Below are positions 50,390-58,307 of a DNA stretch of 58,307 nucleotides, piece by piece. Each line of letters opens with the position of its first letter. The stretch's first letter is position 1. The DNA comes from an uncultured Olsenella sp. (lineage in GTDB: Bacteria > Actinomycetota > Coriobacteriia > Coriobacteriales > Atopobiaceae), in NCBI GenBank assembly GCA_900314535.1, contig OMVT01000024.1, positions 1 through 58,307 on the forward strand, in the 5' to 3' direction. Below the pieces are notes generated by a model. The model had not been told where the DNA came from, ran no database searches, and saw nothing but the letters and a program-made list of their open reading frames with translations. The position numbers were made by a program, and so were the translations under genes.

Positions 50390-51433
50390 ATGTCCTTTAT
50401 CGACTCCATATTTGGTGAGTATGGCGGAGACCTTGCCATCGATCTCGGCACCGCAAATACGCTTGTCTCGGTCCGTGGCCAGGGCATCGTCCTGAACGAG
50501 CCTTCCGTCGTTGCAATCGACAAGGAGCAGGAGCGCGTCCTTGCCGTCGGCTCCGATGCAAAGCGCATGATTGGCCGCACGCCGGGATCGATCATCGCCG
50601 AGCGTCCGCTGAAGGACGGCGTCATTGCTGACTTCGATGTCACTGAGGTCATGCTGCGCTACTTCATCGAGAAGGCGCGCGAGCGCAAGTATCCCTGGTC
50701 GCCGCGTCCCCGCGTCGTCGTCTGCGTGCCGTCGGGTGTCACGTCCGTCGAGAAGCGAGCTGTCTTCGAGGCAACGATCTCTGCAGGTGCACGCCAGGCG
50801 TATCTGATCGAGGAGCCGATGGCTGCTGCCATCGGTGCCGACCTGCCGATCGAGGACCCGACGGGATCGATGATCGTCGACCTCGGCGGCGGCACGACCG
50901 AAGTGGCCGTCATCTCGATGGGCGGCATCGTCGTCTCGCAGTCCATCAGGACCGCAGGAGACGAATTCGACCGTACGATCCTCGAGCATGTGCGCGATGC
51001 CTACAACCTCTCTATCGGCGAGCGCACGGCTGAGGACATCAAGATCAAGGTCGGCTCTGCCGCTCCTCTTGCTGAGGAGCTCGACGTCGAGGTCAACGGC
51101 CGAGACGTGCTCACAGGCATGCCGAAGACCGTGCGCATCGAGTCCGAAGAGATCCGCCGTGCACTCGACAAGCCGCTCGACGAGGTCACGAAGGCCGTCA
51201 AGGATGCGCTCGATGTGACGCCGCCCGACCTAGCCTCCGATCTCATGTACTACGGCATCCTCCTCACGGGCGGTGGCGGACTGCTGCGCGGACTCGACCA
51301 GCGTCTGCGCGAAGAGACGGGCGTGCCCGTCAATGTGAGCCCCACGGCCCTCGAAAACGTTGTCAATGGCTGCGCGAAGGTCCTCGAAGCGAATGCCCTT
51401 TCCGGCGGCTTCGTCCAGAGTGCTGGCCTGTAG
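50390..51433 (+). CDS. mreB: Rod-shape actin homologue MreB
   Basis: The 347-residue ATP-binding protein polymerises beneath the membrane and positions the elongation machinery. The phosphate-1 loop IDLGTANTLVSVRGQGIVLNEPSVVAI, phosphate-2 MIVDLGGGTTEVAVISMGGIV, and the adenosine-site LTGGGGLLRGLDQRL are intact. AGGAAG precedes the ATG. It heads mreB-mreC-mreD-mrdA-rodA with gaps of 2-18 bp, a standard elongasome operon. Confidence 0.97.
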   Translation: MSFIDSIFGEYGGDLAIDLGTANTLVSVRGQGIVLNEPSVVAIDKEQERVLAVGSDAKRMIGRTPGSIIAERPLKDGVIADFDVTEVMLRYFIEKARERKYPWSPRPRVVVCVPSGVTSVEKRAVFEATISAGARQAYLIEEPMAAAIGADLPIEDPTGSMIVDLGGGTTEVAVISMGGIVVSQSIRTAGDEFDRTILEHVRDAYNLSIGERTAEDIKIKVGSAAPLAEELDVEVNGRDVLTGMPKTVRIESEEIRRALDKPLDEVTKAVKDALDVTPPDLASDLMYYGILLTGGGGLLRGLDQRLREETGVPVNVSPTALENVVNGCAKVLEANALSGGFVQSAGL

Positions 51434-51449
51434 ACCAAGGATCTGAAGA

Positions 51450-52553
51450 ATGCCCGCAAATGGTGCTCCGCATGGCTTCCAGAGGACAGGCCAGAATTCC
51501 TCTGGAGGCCGTCTCGCTATAGTCCTTTTGGCCCTTTCCGTCATCCTGTTCACGGTCAGCTGCCGCATGGGCGATGTCGGCGTGCTCGGTGCTGCCCGTA
51601 CCGTCTGGCAGACCGTGACGATGCCGATAAGCTACATCGGATCTGTTGCGGTCCAGCCGTTCCAGGGCCTTGGCAACATCTTCGCGAACCTCACGGCAGA
51701 CCAGGAGACCCTCTCGCAGCTGCAGGAGGAGAACAAGCAGCTCGTGGCAGAGAACGCCGAGCTCGAGGAGGCGCAGCAGACCGCAACGCGTCTGCAGGCG
51801 CTGCTCGACCTCAAGGATACCTACAACCTGCAGTCGACCGCGGCACGCATCATCAATGCGTCGTATGACAACTGGTCCCGCACGGTGACACTCGACAAGG
51901 GCAGCTCGTCCGGACTGGCTGTCGGCATGCCGGTGACGGATTCCTACGGCGTCATCGGCCAGATATCCGAAGTCAGCGCCACGACTGCCACGGTACGCCT
52001 CATCACGGATGAGAACTCGGGCGTCTCTGCCATGATCCAGTCGAGCAGGGCGCAGGGCATGCTCAATGGCTCTGCCGATGGCACCTTGAGCCTCAACCTC
52101 GTGAGGACCGACCAGACCGTCAATGCCGGTGACATCATCGTCACCTCGGGCCTCGGCGGCGTCTATCCGAAAGGCCTGCCTCTTGGCACGGTGACCTCGG
52201 TCGAGAAGTACGACGGCGCCATGTACTACACGATCACGGTCGAGCCCTTCACGAAGACAGAGAGCTACGAGGAAGTCCTCGTGATCACGTCGCTTACAGA
52301 GGACCAGGCGGCAACTGCTGAAGACATCGCAGCTGCGGACTCGCAGGAGACCTCGTCGGCAGCTTCTTCGACGACGTCGACCTCGACCGATTCCTCATCT
52401 GACTCATCGTCTGATGGCTCGTCCGACTCTTCATCGGACAGCACATCTGACTCTTCGGCATCCGATTCTTCGTCGAGCACGTCCCAGGCCACATCCCAGT
52501 CCACATCATCTTCCACGACGACGTCTTCTTCCTCGACGTCGAGCTCCCAGTAG
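51450..52553 (+). CDS. mreC: Rod-shape protein MreC with Ser/Thr/Asp-rich tail
   Basis: The 367-residue protein has one N-terminal membrane helix (LAIVLLALSVILFTVS) and a coiled coil (NLTADQETLSQLQEENKQLVAENAELEEAQQTATRLQALLDL). The MreC beta domains follow (TAARIINASYDNWSRTVTLDKGSSSGL...MPVTDSYGVIGQISEV...VTSGLGGVYPKGLPLGTV). Family length usually ends near residue 295. Here about 70 more residues consist almost only of Ser, Thr and Asp, lying outside the membrane. The tail is inferred to be flexible and perhaps O-glycosylated. Confidence 0.94.
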   Translation: MPANGAPHGFQRTGQNSSGGRLAIVLLALSVILFTVSCRMGDVGVLGAARTVWQTVTMPISYIGSVAVQPFQGLGNIFANLTADQETLSQLQEENKQLVAENAELEEAQQTATRLQALLDLKDTYNLQSTAARIINASYDNWSRTVTLDKGSSSGLAVGMPVTDSYGVIGQISEVSATTATVRLITDENSGVSAMIQSSRAQGMLNGSADGTLSLNLVRTDQTVNAGDIIVTSGLGGVYPKGLPLGTVTSVEKYDGAMYYTITVEPFTKTESYEEVLVITSLTEDQAATAEDIAAADSQETSSAASSTTSTSTDSSSDSSSDGSSDSSSDSTSDSSASDSSSSTSQATSQSTSSSTTTSSSSTSSSQ

Positions 52554-52570
52554 GCAAGGCAGGAGACCTC

Positions 52571-53167
52571 ATGCAGATACAGGACACGAACAGATATCGT
52601 CACGATGCGCTCGTTCTGGGGATCGTCTGCCTCGTGCTGCAGCTTGCCGTGGCTCCCTATATCGCGATCGCAAACGGGCATCCGAACTTTGCCTTCATCT
52701 TCGCTGCGACCTTCGCGCTCACGGTCGGAGGCCCTACCGGTGTGGCTATGGGCTTTGCGGCAGGCATCGTCTATGACCTGGGTGCGTCAAGCCCGATGGG
52801 GCTCATGGCATTCCTGCTGACGCTCTCCTCCTACATCCTCGGCATCGAGGCAAGGAACAAGCTGAATGACGACCCGGGAGCAGCGCTCGTGAATGGCCTC
52901 ATCAGCTGCTTCGCAGTCAGCCTTCTCTATGGGCTCGCGATGCTCCTGACCGGCTCGAGCGCCTCATTCATCGATATGATTCTGACAAGGAGCCTGCCGT
53001 CCTTCTTCCTGACGGCGCTCTTTGCCATTCCGTTCTATCTCTTCTATTCGCGTCCGCAGTCTTCGGGCGCGACCCTGAACCGCAGCCTCGGGACGAAGAT
53101 GCCGACGCTTGGCAATACCCGCAGGCGCAGCCAGGGACATCTCGGCACCAGAGGGCGGAAGATCTAG
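52571..53167 (+). CDS. mreD: Rod-shape membrane protein MreD
   Basis: The 198-residue protein has about five membrane helices. VLGIVCLVLQLAVAPYIAIANGHPNFAFIFAATFALTVGGPTGVAMGFAAGIVYDLGASSPMGLMAFLLTLSSYILG shows the conserved G-F-x-x-G-x-x-x-D pattern of MreD. The C-terminal ~25 residues are basic and cytoplasmic. It lies 17 bp after mreC and 2 bp before mrdA. Confidence 0.92.
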   Translation: MQIQDTNRYRHDALVLGIVCLVLQLAVAPYIAIANGHPNFAFIFAATFALTVGGPTGVAMGFAAGIVYDLGASSPMGLMAFLLTLSSYILGIEARNKLNDDPGAALVNGLISCFAVSLLYGLAMLLTGSSASFIDMILTRSLPSFFLTALFAIPFYLFYSRPQSSGATLNRSLGTKMPTLGNTRRRSQGHLGTRGRKI

Positions 53168-53169
53168 CT

Positions 53170-55200
53170 GTGAGCCTTTCCACCATCATCATCCTCGTGC
53201 TCGTCTCGATCATCGTCGTGGCGGGCCTCGTGCTTCTCTTCTCGCGTGGGGAGATGCGCTTCAAGTTCGATATCGGCGGCTCGGCTCCGCGTGCAGCGGG
53301 CGGAAACGATGACTCCGGCGACACGACGATCAGGAACCGCATCATGGGCCTCGGCATCTTCTCCGGTGGCGCCATCGCGGTACTCCTTGCACGTCTCTGG
53401 TCCATGCAGCTCGTCTCCTCTGACGAGTATGCTGCCCAGGCAGAATCGAACCGTACGAGGACCATCTCGATTGCCGCTCCCCGCGGACGCATCCTCGACC
53501 GCAATGGCAAGGAGCTCGTGACGAACCGTCCGAGCCTCACCGTTGTCGCAGACTCTGAGGTCGAGAACGACGACGTGGAGATGCAGCTTCTCGGCAACCT
53601 TCTTGGCATGCCCCGCATGGCCGTGAAGAGGAAGATCGAGGATTCCTCGGAAGGCGCCCAGTCTGCCCGTCCCGTGATGGTCGATGTCTCTATCCGCGTT
53701 GTGGCCTACCTCGAAGAGCACCCCGATCTCTTCACCGGCGTCACGGTGCAGGAAAGGACGCAGAGAAGCTATCCGTATGGCTCGCTTGCTGGCCAGGTTC
53801 TGGGATATGCCGGCACGGTCACGAGCGACCAGCTGGCGGCATCAGGCACCTCGACCGATGAGGGTGCCATCGAATACGAGTCAGGAGATACGGTCGGCCA
53901 GGCAGGCGTCGAATACGAATACGAGAATGTCCTTCAGGGCGTCCGTGGCGAGCAGACGGTCTACGTCGATGCCTCGGGCAATGTCACGTCGTACTCGACG
54001 ACGGTCGATCCCCAGGCAGGCTCCGATGTGCTGCTGACGCTCGACCTTACGATCCAGCAGGGCTGCGAGAGTGGCCTTGCCCATGCCATCAAGGTTGCAA
54101 ACGACCTTGGCTACAAGGACTGCAAGGCAGGCGCCATCCTCTGCATGGATGTCACGAACGGCGAGATCCTGGGCATGGCGTCGGCGCCCTCATTCTCTCC
54201 GTCGGTCTTTGTCGGTGGCATATCGAACGACGACTGGAATGCGCTGAACTCGGAAGAGGGCATGTACCCTCTGATCAACCGTGCCATCCAGGGACAGTAC
54301 TGCTCTGCCTCGACGATCAAGCCGCTCACAAGCTTCGCTGCGCTCTCGAATGGCCTCGCGACCATCACTTCGACTTACTACTGCGCTGGCCTCTGGACGG
54401 GCTTTGGCGAGGCATATGGCCAGTACTGCTGGAAGAAGACCGGACATGGAACAATGACGATCGAGACGGGCATCACGTATTCGTGCGACGTCGTCTTCTA
54501 TGAGATCGGCAAGGCATTCTATCTCTCCGACAATCCGGAAGCCCAGCAGGATCATCTGCGCATGTGGGGCCTGGGCTCGACCTACGATATCGACCTTCCG
54601 AGCGAGGCGTCAGGACGCGTGCCCGATGCCGATTGGAAGAACGAGTACTACAGCGCCTACGACGAGAACACCCGCACATGGATGGGCGGCGACCAGACGA
54701 ACCTCTCCATCGGCCAGGGCGACCTGCTCGTGACGCCTCTGCAGATGGCATGCGCCTATGCAGGCATCGCGAATGAAGGCCCGATCTGGCGCCCGCATGT
54801 GCTCAAGGGCGTGCAGGCACAGGGAGCCTCGGGCACGGTCGTCGAATACCAGCCTGAGATTGCGCTCTCGCCGACAGAGGATGCCACCTACTTCTCGACC
54901 ATCAAGAAGGGCCTGCGCGGCGTGCTCGAGAAGGAATCGACGAACATCATTGCCCACTTCAGCTCGCTCTCCGTCTCCGTCGAAGGAAAGACCGGCACGG
55001 GCGAGGTCAATGGCAAGGACCCGGTCGGCTGGTTCGTGGCCTATGCTCCTGCAGAGAGCCCGAAGTATGTCTGCGCCTGCGTTGTCGAGGAAGGCGGCTA
55101 CGGCGAGAACTCTGCCATGCGTGGTGTGCGTGACGTCTTCGGTGCCATCTACAACGAGCCGGATACATCCGATGCAAGCAGCACGAGCGGTGCCCGCTAG
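53170..55200 (+). CDS. mrdA: Penicillin-binding protein 2 (elongation transpeptidase)
   Basis: The 676-residue class B PBP cross-links peptidoglycan during elongation. Catalytic motifs are S381-T-I-K384, S438-C-D440, and K607-T-G609. The N-terminal dimerisation domain starts with RLWSMQLVSSDEYAAQAESNRTRTISIAAPRGRILDRNGKEL. A GTG at 53170 gives an extra hydrophobic N-terminal helix before the usual one (residues ~57-80), so either the protein has two N-terminal helices or the true start is a later codon such as the ATG at 53254. The C-terminal tail is short and Ser/Thr-rich. Confidence 0.93.
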   Translation: MSLSTIIILVLVSIIVVAGLVLLFSRGEMRFKFDIGGSAPRAAGGNDDSGDTTIRNRIMGLGIFSGGAIAVLLARLWSMQLVSSDEYAAQAESNRTRTISIAAPRGRILDRNGKELVTNRPSLTVVADSEVENDDVEMQLLGNLLGMPRMAVKRKIEDSSEGAQSARPVMVDVSIRVVAYLEEHPDLFTGVTVQERTQRSYPYGSLAGQVLGYAGTVTSDQLAASGTSTDEGAIEYESGDTVGQAGVEYEYENVLQGVRGEQTVYVDASGNVTSYSTTVDPQAGSDVLLTLDLTIQQGCESGLAHAIKVANDLGYKDCKAGAILCMDVTNGEILGMASAPSFSPSVFVGGISNDDWNALNSEEGMYPLINRAIQGQYCSASTIKPLTSFAALSNGLATITSTYYCAGLWTGFGEAYGQYCWKKTGHGTMTIETGITYSCDVVFYEIGKAFYLSDNPEAQQDHLRMWGLGSTYDIDLPSEASGRVPDADWKNEYYSAYDENTRTWMGGDQTNLSIGQGDLLVTPLQMACAYAGIANEGPIWRPHVLKGVQAQGASGTVVEYQPEIALSPTEDATYFSTIKKGLRGVLEKESTNIIAHFSSLSVSVEGKTGTGEVNGKDPVGWFVAYAPAESPKYVCACVVEEGGYGENSAMRGVRDVFGAIYNEPDTSDASSTSGAR

Positions 55201-55218
55201 GGGAGAGAGGAGGACAAG

Positions 55219-56451
55219 ATGCAGTACAGAACGCCCAGGTCGCAGGAAGGCTTCTTCGACAGGATGGCGCATGCTCTGAACGGCAGCCATGGCAGGCACG
55301 GAGGCGGCAGGCACGCGACCGTCCGGCGCAGCTCTGGCATCGCATCGAAGGTCTATCTTCCCCAGCTCGTGCCGGCAATGCTCCTTGTGGCCTATGGACT
55401 TGTCGTTCAGTGGTCAGCCTCGCTCTCGATATCGGAAGCCTCCCTTCCGCGCCAGGCGGTGGGTGTGCTCATCGGCTGCATCGTCGCCTTCATGATCTGG
55501 CGCTATGACTACCGCACGCTTGCAAACATGCGCACGGCCCTCATGGTTGCAGACGCCGTGCTGCTGCTCCTGCCGAGCATTCCTTTCATCGGCGTCTCTG
55601 CCAAGGGCATGACGGGCTGGATCCAGATTCCCGGCATCGGCCTTCGCTTCCAGCCATCGGAAATCGCTAAGCTCGTGACGATCTTCCTCATGGCATCAGT
55701 GACAGCGGAATATAACGGCAGGATAGAGACGCTCAGGGACTACGTGAAGCTCTGCGGGACCCTGCTCTTCCCGTTCGTGCTGATCATGACGCAGCCTGAC
55801 CTGGGCACGGGCCTCGTGCTTCTCTTCTCGGGTGCCTGCGTCATCATCTGCGGCGGCGCGAAGAGAAGCTGGGTGCTCGTGACCATCGCCTTGATCGTTA
55901 TCGGCGCTGCCCTCATCATCGCCACGTCGATGACAGAAGGAATGCCTCATATACTGAAGGAATACCAGCTGAACCGACTCATCGTCTTCGTCGATCCTTC
56001 GGTCGACCCGACAGGAGACGGCTATAACCTGGCGCAGGCCAAGATCGCTGTCGGCTCGGGCGGCTTCTTCGGCAAAGGCGTCGAGAACGCGACGCAGACG
56101 ATTGCAGGATTTCTGCCTGAGGCCCATACCGACTTCGTCTTTGCCCTGCTTTCGGAGGAATTCGGTTTCCTGGGCGCGCTCGTGCTCCTGGGCCTCTTCG
56201 GCTGCCTCATCTTCTCGACGCTTGCGCTTGCCCTCAAGGTGGAGACGACGTTTGCAAAGCTCGTGCTTGTCGGCATTGTTGCCATGTGGACGTTCCAGGT
56301 GCTCGAGAATGTGGGTATGTGTATAGGCATCATGCCCATCACGGGCATCCCGCTGCCCTTCATCAGCTTCGGCTCGTCGTCGATGCTGGCGCAGATCACG
56401 GCGGTGGGTGTCGTGCAGTCGATATGGCGGAACAGGACGAAGTCCGCGTAA
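55219..56451 (+). CDS. rodA: RodA-type SEDS peptidoglycan glycosyltransferase
   Basis: The 410-residue polytopic protein polymerises glycan strands with PBP2. It has about ten membrane helices. Family signatures are GKGMTGWIQIPGIGLRFQPSEIAKLVTI, MTQPDLGTGLVLLFSGA, AQAKIAVGSGGFFGKGVENATQTIAGFLPEAHTDFVFALLSEEFGFLGAL, and PITGIPLPFISFGSSSMLAQ. A 48-residue basic, Gly/His-rich N-terminal extension precedes the first helix. AGGAGG lies before the ATG. It follows mrdA by 18 bp, its functional partner. Confidence 0.95.
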   Translation: MQYRTPRSQEGFFDRMAHALNGSHGRHGGGRHATVRRSSGIASKVYLPQLVPAMLLVAYGLVVQWSASLSISEASLPRQAVGVLIGCIVAFMIWRYDYRTLANMRTALMVADAVLLLLPSIPFIGVSAKGMTGWIQIPGIGLRFQPSEIAKLVTIFLMASVTAEYNGRIETLRDYVKLCGTLLFPFVLIMTQPDLGTGLVLLFSGACVIICGGAKRSWVLVTIALIVIGAALIIATSMTEGMPHILKEYQLNRLIVFVDPSVDPTGDGYNLAQAKIAVGSGGFFGKGVENATQTIAGFLPEAHTDFVFALLSEEFGFLGALVLLGLFGCLIFSTLALALKVETTFAKLVLVGIVAMWTFQVLENVGMCIGIMPITGIPLPFISFGSSSMLAQITAVGVVQSIWRNRTKSA

Positions 56452-56478
56452 GGCCTGGACTTCAGGATCGGAGGCATT

Positions 56479-57477
56479 GTGGCCAAGAGCAAAGGAATAC
56501 CCTTCAGCAGGATATTCGAGGTTGCCGGCGCCATGAAGATGGCACAGGACCGCTCGGAGTCCAGCGTGAAGGTCGAGGTGCTTGTCGGCGCTGGTGCTCC
56601 TGCCGACGAGATCTCTGCAATGAAGCGCTGCTTCGTGCCTGAGACCGCGCGGGCGCATGTTCTGGTCTGGGATCTCTCTTCGCGGGCTGAGACGGCACCT
56701 GATGCCGATACCGATCTGGCAGTCGTGCTTGTCGGCACGCAGCCGAAAGAGGCAGCCCAGATTGCGCTTGCCTGCGCGCGCAGGAAGTGCGGCTGCATCT
56801 TCGTCGTCCCGTCTGCGCTCGAGGCTCCCCAGGAGCTGCCGCGCGAGCTCGAGGACACGGTCGATATCGTGGCTGCTGCAGGCGAGGAAGCCATCCTTTC
56901 GAAGCTTGCGCTTGCGCTTGCTGCCCAGGAGGAGCGCATCCTCCTTGCTGCTGCCTTCCCGTTCTGCAGGAAGGCTGTCGCCTCTGCGCTTGTTCGGCAG
57001 AGCGCATTGGCGAATATGGGTGTCGGTGCCATCTCGCTCATCCCAGGCTCGGACCTTCCGATCATGCTGGCCGAGCAGGAGCGCCTGGCACTCGATCTCA
57101 TGGGCGTCTATGGGAAGAAGCCCGGTCCCGAGGCGGCGGCAGATCTTGCAGGCGTCTTCGGTGCAGGCTTTGCCTATCGTGCCATTGCCCGCACGCTTGC
57201 AGGGGCAGTTCCTGGCATCGGCTGGGCCCTGAAGGCTTCTGTCGCCTACGGAGGAACTGTGCTTTCCGCCTGGGCCGTCGAGACGCATCTTGCAGGTGAC
57301 ATGCCTGAGATCTGGAGCAATATCCAGGAGTTCGTCTCTGCTCTGGCAGGCGCGCAGGGCGGGGAGGCAGCGCCCGAGCGCCAGGAGCAAGAGCAGCCCA
57401 GGATCGTGCCTCTTGCCCAGGCAACGCTTCCTGAAGCACCGAAAGATGAAGGAGATGGCTATATCACGCTTTCCTAG
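56479..57477 (+). CDS. DUF697/YcjF-like protein
   Basis: The 332-residue protein has an N-terminal Rossmann-like region (SSVKVEVLVGAGAPADEISAMKRCFV...VLVWDLSS...LAVVLVGTQPKEAAQIALACARRKCGCIFVVPSA) and a C-terminal part of about two amphipathic membrane helices. AVASALVRQSALANMGVGAISLIPGSDLPIMLAEQERLALDLMGVYGKKPGPEAAADLAGVFGAGFAYRAIARTLAGAVPGIG matches the DUF697 style. Usual DUF697 partners are GTPases, but no G1 loop is seen here. GGAGG lies before the GTG start. It follows rodA by 27 bp, so it may belong to the elongation operon. Confidence 0.72.
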   Translation: MAKSKGIPFSRIFEVAGAMKMAQDRSESSVKVEVLVGAGAPADEISAMKRCFVPETARAHVLVWDLSSRAETAPDADTDLAVVLVGTQPKEAAQIALACARRKCGCIFVVPSALEAPQELPRELEDTVDIVAAAGEEAILSKLALALAAQEERILLAAAFPFCRKAVASALVRQSALANMGVGAISLIPGSDLPIMLAEQERLALDLMGVYGKKPGPEAAADLAGVFGAGFAYRAIARTLAGAVPGIGWALKASVAYGGTVLSAWAVETHLAGDMPEIWSNIQEFVSALAGAQGGEAAPERQEQEQPRIVPLAQATLPEAPKDEGDGYITLS

Positions 57478-57695
57478 CAGATGAGGTGCGTGGTGAAGCT
57501 GTGGAGTGCCGAAATCTTTAGACAGGAATGGCATGCAGGAGGGCTATTCTTTGTTACGCAAAAGGCATCTCATGAAGGAACGTTCACATTTCGCACTAAA
57601 ACCGCAGCTAGCTGACTTTTTCTGATTGACGATTGTTCTGAGCGCTAGTAGAATAGCTAGCTGTTGCACTCAAATCAGCAATGAAGGGTTCACAC
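57478..57695. promoter_or_regulatory. Control region of rplU-rpmA
   Basis: This 218-bp gap holds a strong promoter: -35 TTGACG (57626-57631), a 17-bp spacer, and -10 TAGAAT (57649-57654). Transcription would begin near 57661, leaving a leader of about 35 nt, too short for the longer L21-type structured leader known in other bacteria. Confidence 0.75.
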
Positions 57696-58037
57696 ATGTA
57701 CGCAATCGTTTCAACTGGCGGCAAGCAGTATAAGGTTGCCGAGGGCGATATCATCGACGTCGAGAAGCTCGATGCCCAGCCCGGCGACGAAGTCCAGCTT
57801 GACGTCCTCATGCTCAACGATGGCCAGGAGGTCACTGTTGACGCATCCACCCTCTCCGACAAGAAGGTTACCGCCGAGGTGCTGGAGCAGTTTAAGGGTG
57901 AGAAGCAGCTCGTTTTCAAGTTCAAGAAGCGCAAGCGCTATCACCGCACCCGTGGCCATCGTCAGAACCTCACGAGGATCCGCATCAAGGCTCTCCCCGT
58001 CGAGGCTGCAGCAAAGTCTGCAGAGTCGGCCGAGTAA
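57696..58037 (+). CDS. rplU: 50S ribosomal protein L21
   Basis: The 113-residue protein starts MYAIVSTGGKQYKVAEGDIIDVEKL, followed by the KKRKRYHRTRGHRQNLTRIRI signature of L21. The start at 57696 has GAAGGG just upstream; an in-frame ATG at 57681 overlaps that site and is not used. The C-terminal ~15 residues are Ala/Glu-rich. It precedes rpmA by 39 bp, the usual L21-L27 pair. Confidence 0.97.
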   Translation: MYAIVSTGGKQYKVAEGDIIDVEKLDAQPGDEVQLDVLMLNDGQEVTVDASTLSDKKVTAEVLEQFKGEKQLVFKFKKRKRYHRTRGHRQNLTRIRIKALPVEAAAKSAESAE

Positions 58038-58076
58038 ATTCCGTTCGGTATAGCAAGCAGATAGGCAGGTACTCTC

Positions 58077-58307
58077 ATGGCACATAAGAAGGGCGGCGGC
58101 TCCTCTCGCAACGGCCGCGATTCCCGCGGTCAGCGTCTCGGCACCAAGCGTTTTGGTGGCCAGGCAGTGAAGGAGGGCGAGGTCCTCGTTCGTCAGTGCG
58201 GCACGCACATCGCACCGGGCGAGAACGTCGGCTGCGGCAGGGACTACACCCTGTTTGCACTCAAGGCTGGCACCGTCGAGTTCACCAAGGGCAAGAAGCA
58301 CATGGTG
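58077..58307 (+). CDS. rpmA: 50S ribosomal protein L27 (3' end outside window)
   Basis: The first 77 residues are present ([31 protein letters not shown]...[16 protein letters not shown]). The N terminus, which reaches the peptidyl-transferase centre, has the standard [15 protein letters not shown] start, with no cleavable extension as seen in Firmicutes. The last few residues lie beyond the window edge. Confidence 0.96.
   Translation, partial: MAHKKGGGSSRNGRDSRGQRLGTKRFGGQAVKEGEVLVRQCGTHIAPGENVGCGRDYTLFALKAGTVEFTKGKKHMV

Noticed and set aside
57655..57695. L21-type structured leader upstream of rplU
   Set aside because: The promoter leaves only ~35 nt before the start, too short for the known leader.
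1..58307. CRISPR arrays, insertion sequences, restriction or toxin-antitoxin systems
   Set aside because: No repeat-spacer pattern, transposase frame or such gene pair was found; the only mobile DNA is the decayed prophage.

Overview
The window is 58.3 kb of GC-rich bacterial chromosome (roughly 60 % G+C), packed with genes and mostly housekeeping. Gene content and protein style point to an actinobacterium of the class Coriobacteriia, probably an Olsenella/Atopobiaceae-like organism. Indicators are the ATP-type PEP carboxykinase, a single-cluster ferredoxin, an ADI-style ornithine carbamoyltransferase, a CtpE-like P-type ATPase, and a mreBCD-mrdA-rodA cluster followed by rplU-rpmA. This assignment is inferred from protein recognition, not from a marker gene.

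Region 1-8.6 kb. A truncated gene for a large LOTUS-like/DUF3825 protein is followed by a degenerate Cys/Met-metabolism PLP-fold protein that lacks the catalytic lysine. A seven-gene leftward run comes next: HD hydrolase, CmpB-like membrane protein, acyl-ACP thioesterase, NUDIX hydrolase, small membrane protein, thyA, folA. A TetR regulator is divergent from that run. A diacylglycerol/lipid kinase reads leftward, away from the next block.

Region 8.7-31 kb. RNase D, a Zn-metallopeptidase, xseA-xseB, a HIT protein and acetate kinase run rightward. An aldose-epimerase-like protein is divergent from PEP carboxykinase, and phosphotransacetylase is divergent from a UDP-galactopyranose mutase/glycosyltransferase pair (galactofuranose glycan synthesis). 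Leftward genes follow: P1 peptidase, Maf, ferredoxin, an rlmD-like methyltransferase broken by a frameshift, and polyphosphate kinase with an Ala/Pro tail. Then come ornithine carbamoyltransferase, trpS, 5-formyl-THF cyclo-ligase and a TMEM175-type channel gene with an in-frame stop.

Region 31-40.2 kb. A leftward aromatic operon encodes aroF, tyrA, aroB, aroA, aroC, pheA, an aroE-aroK fusion, and finally aroQ. It covers all seven shikimate steps plus both the Phe and Tyr branches. The AroQ protein carries an N-terminal glucose-type PTS EIIB domain with its phospho-accepting Cys. This is the most unusual architecture in the window.

Region 40.2-42.3 kb. A tRNA-Arg(CCG) gene is flanked by a decayed prophage island holding a scaffold fragment, an HK97-gp10-like gene and a frameshifted minor-head gene, plus an unassigned open frame.

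Region 42.3-58.3 kb. A CtpE-like P-type ATPase overlaps aconitase by 44 bp. Then come a zinc-ribbon membrane protein, cyclophilin, a TPR membrane protein, the full rod-elongation cluster (mreB, mreC with a Ser/Thr/Asp-rich tail, mreD, mrdA, rodA), a DUF697-like protein, and rplU-rpmA running off the end. Several strong palindromes and one leader terminator sit in promoter regions and are listed as candidate regulatory sites.
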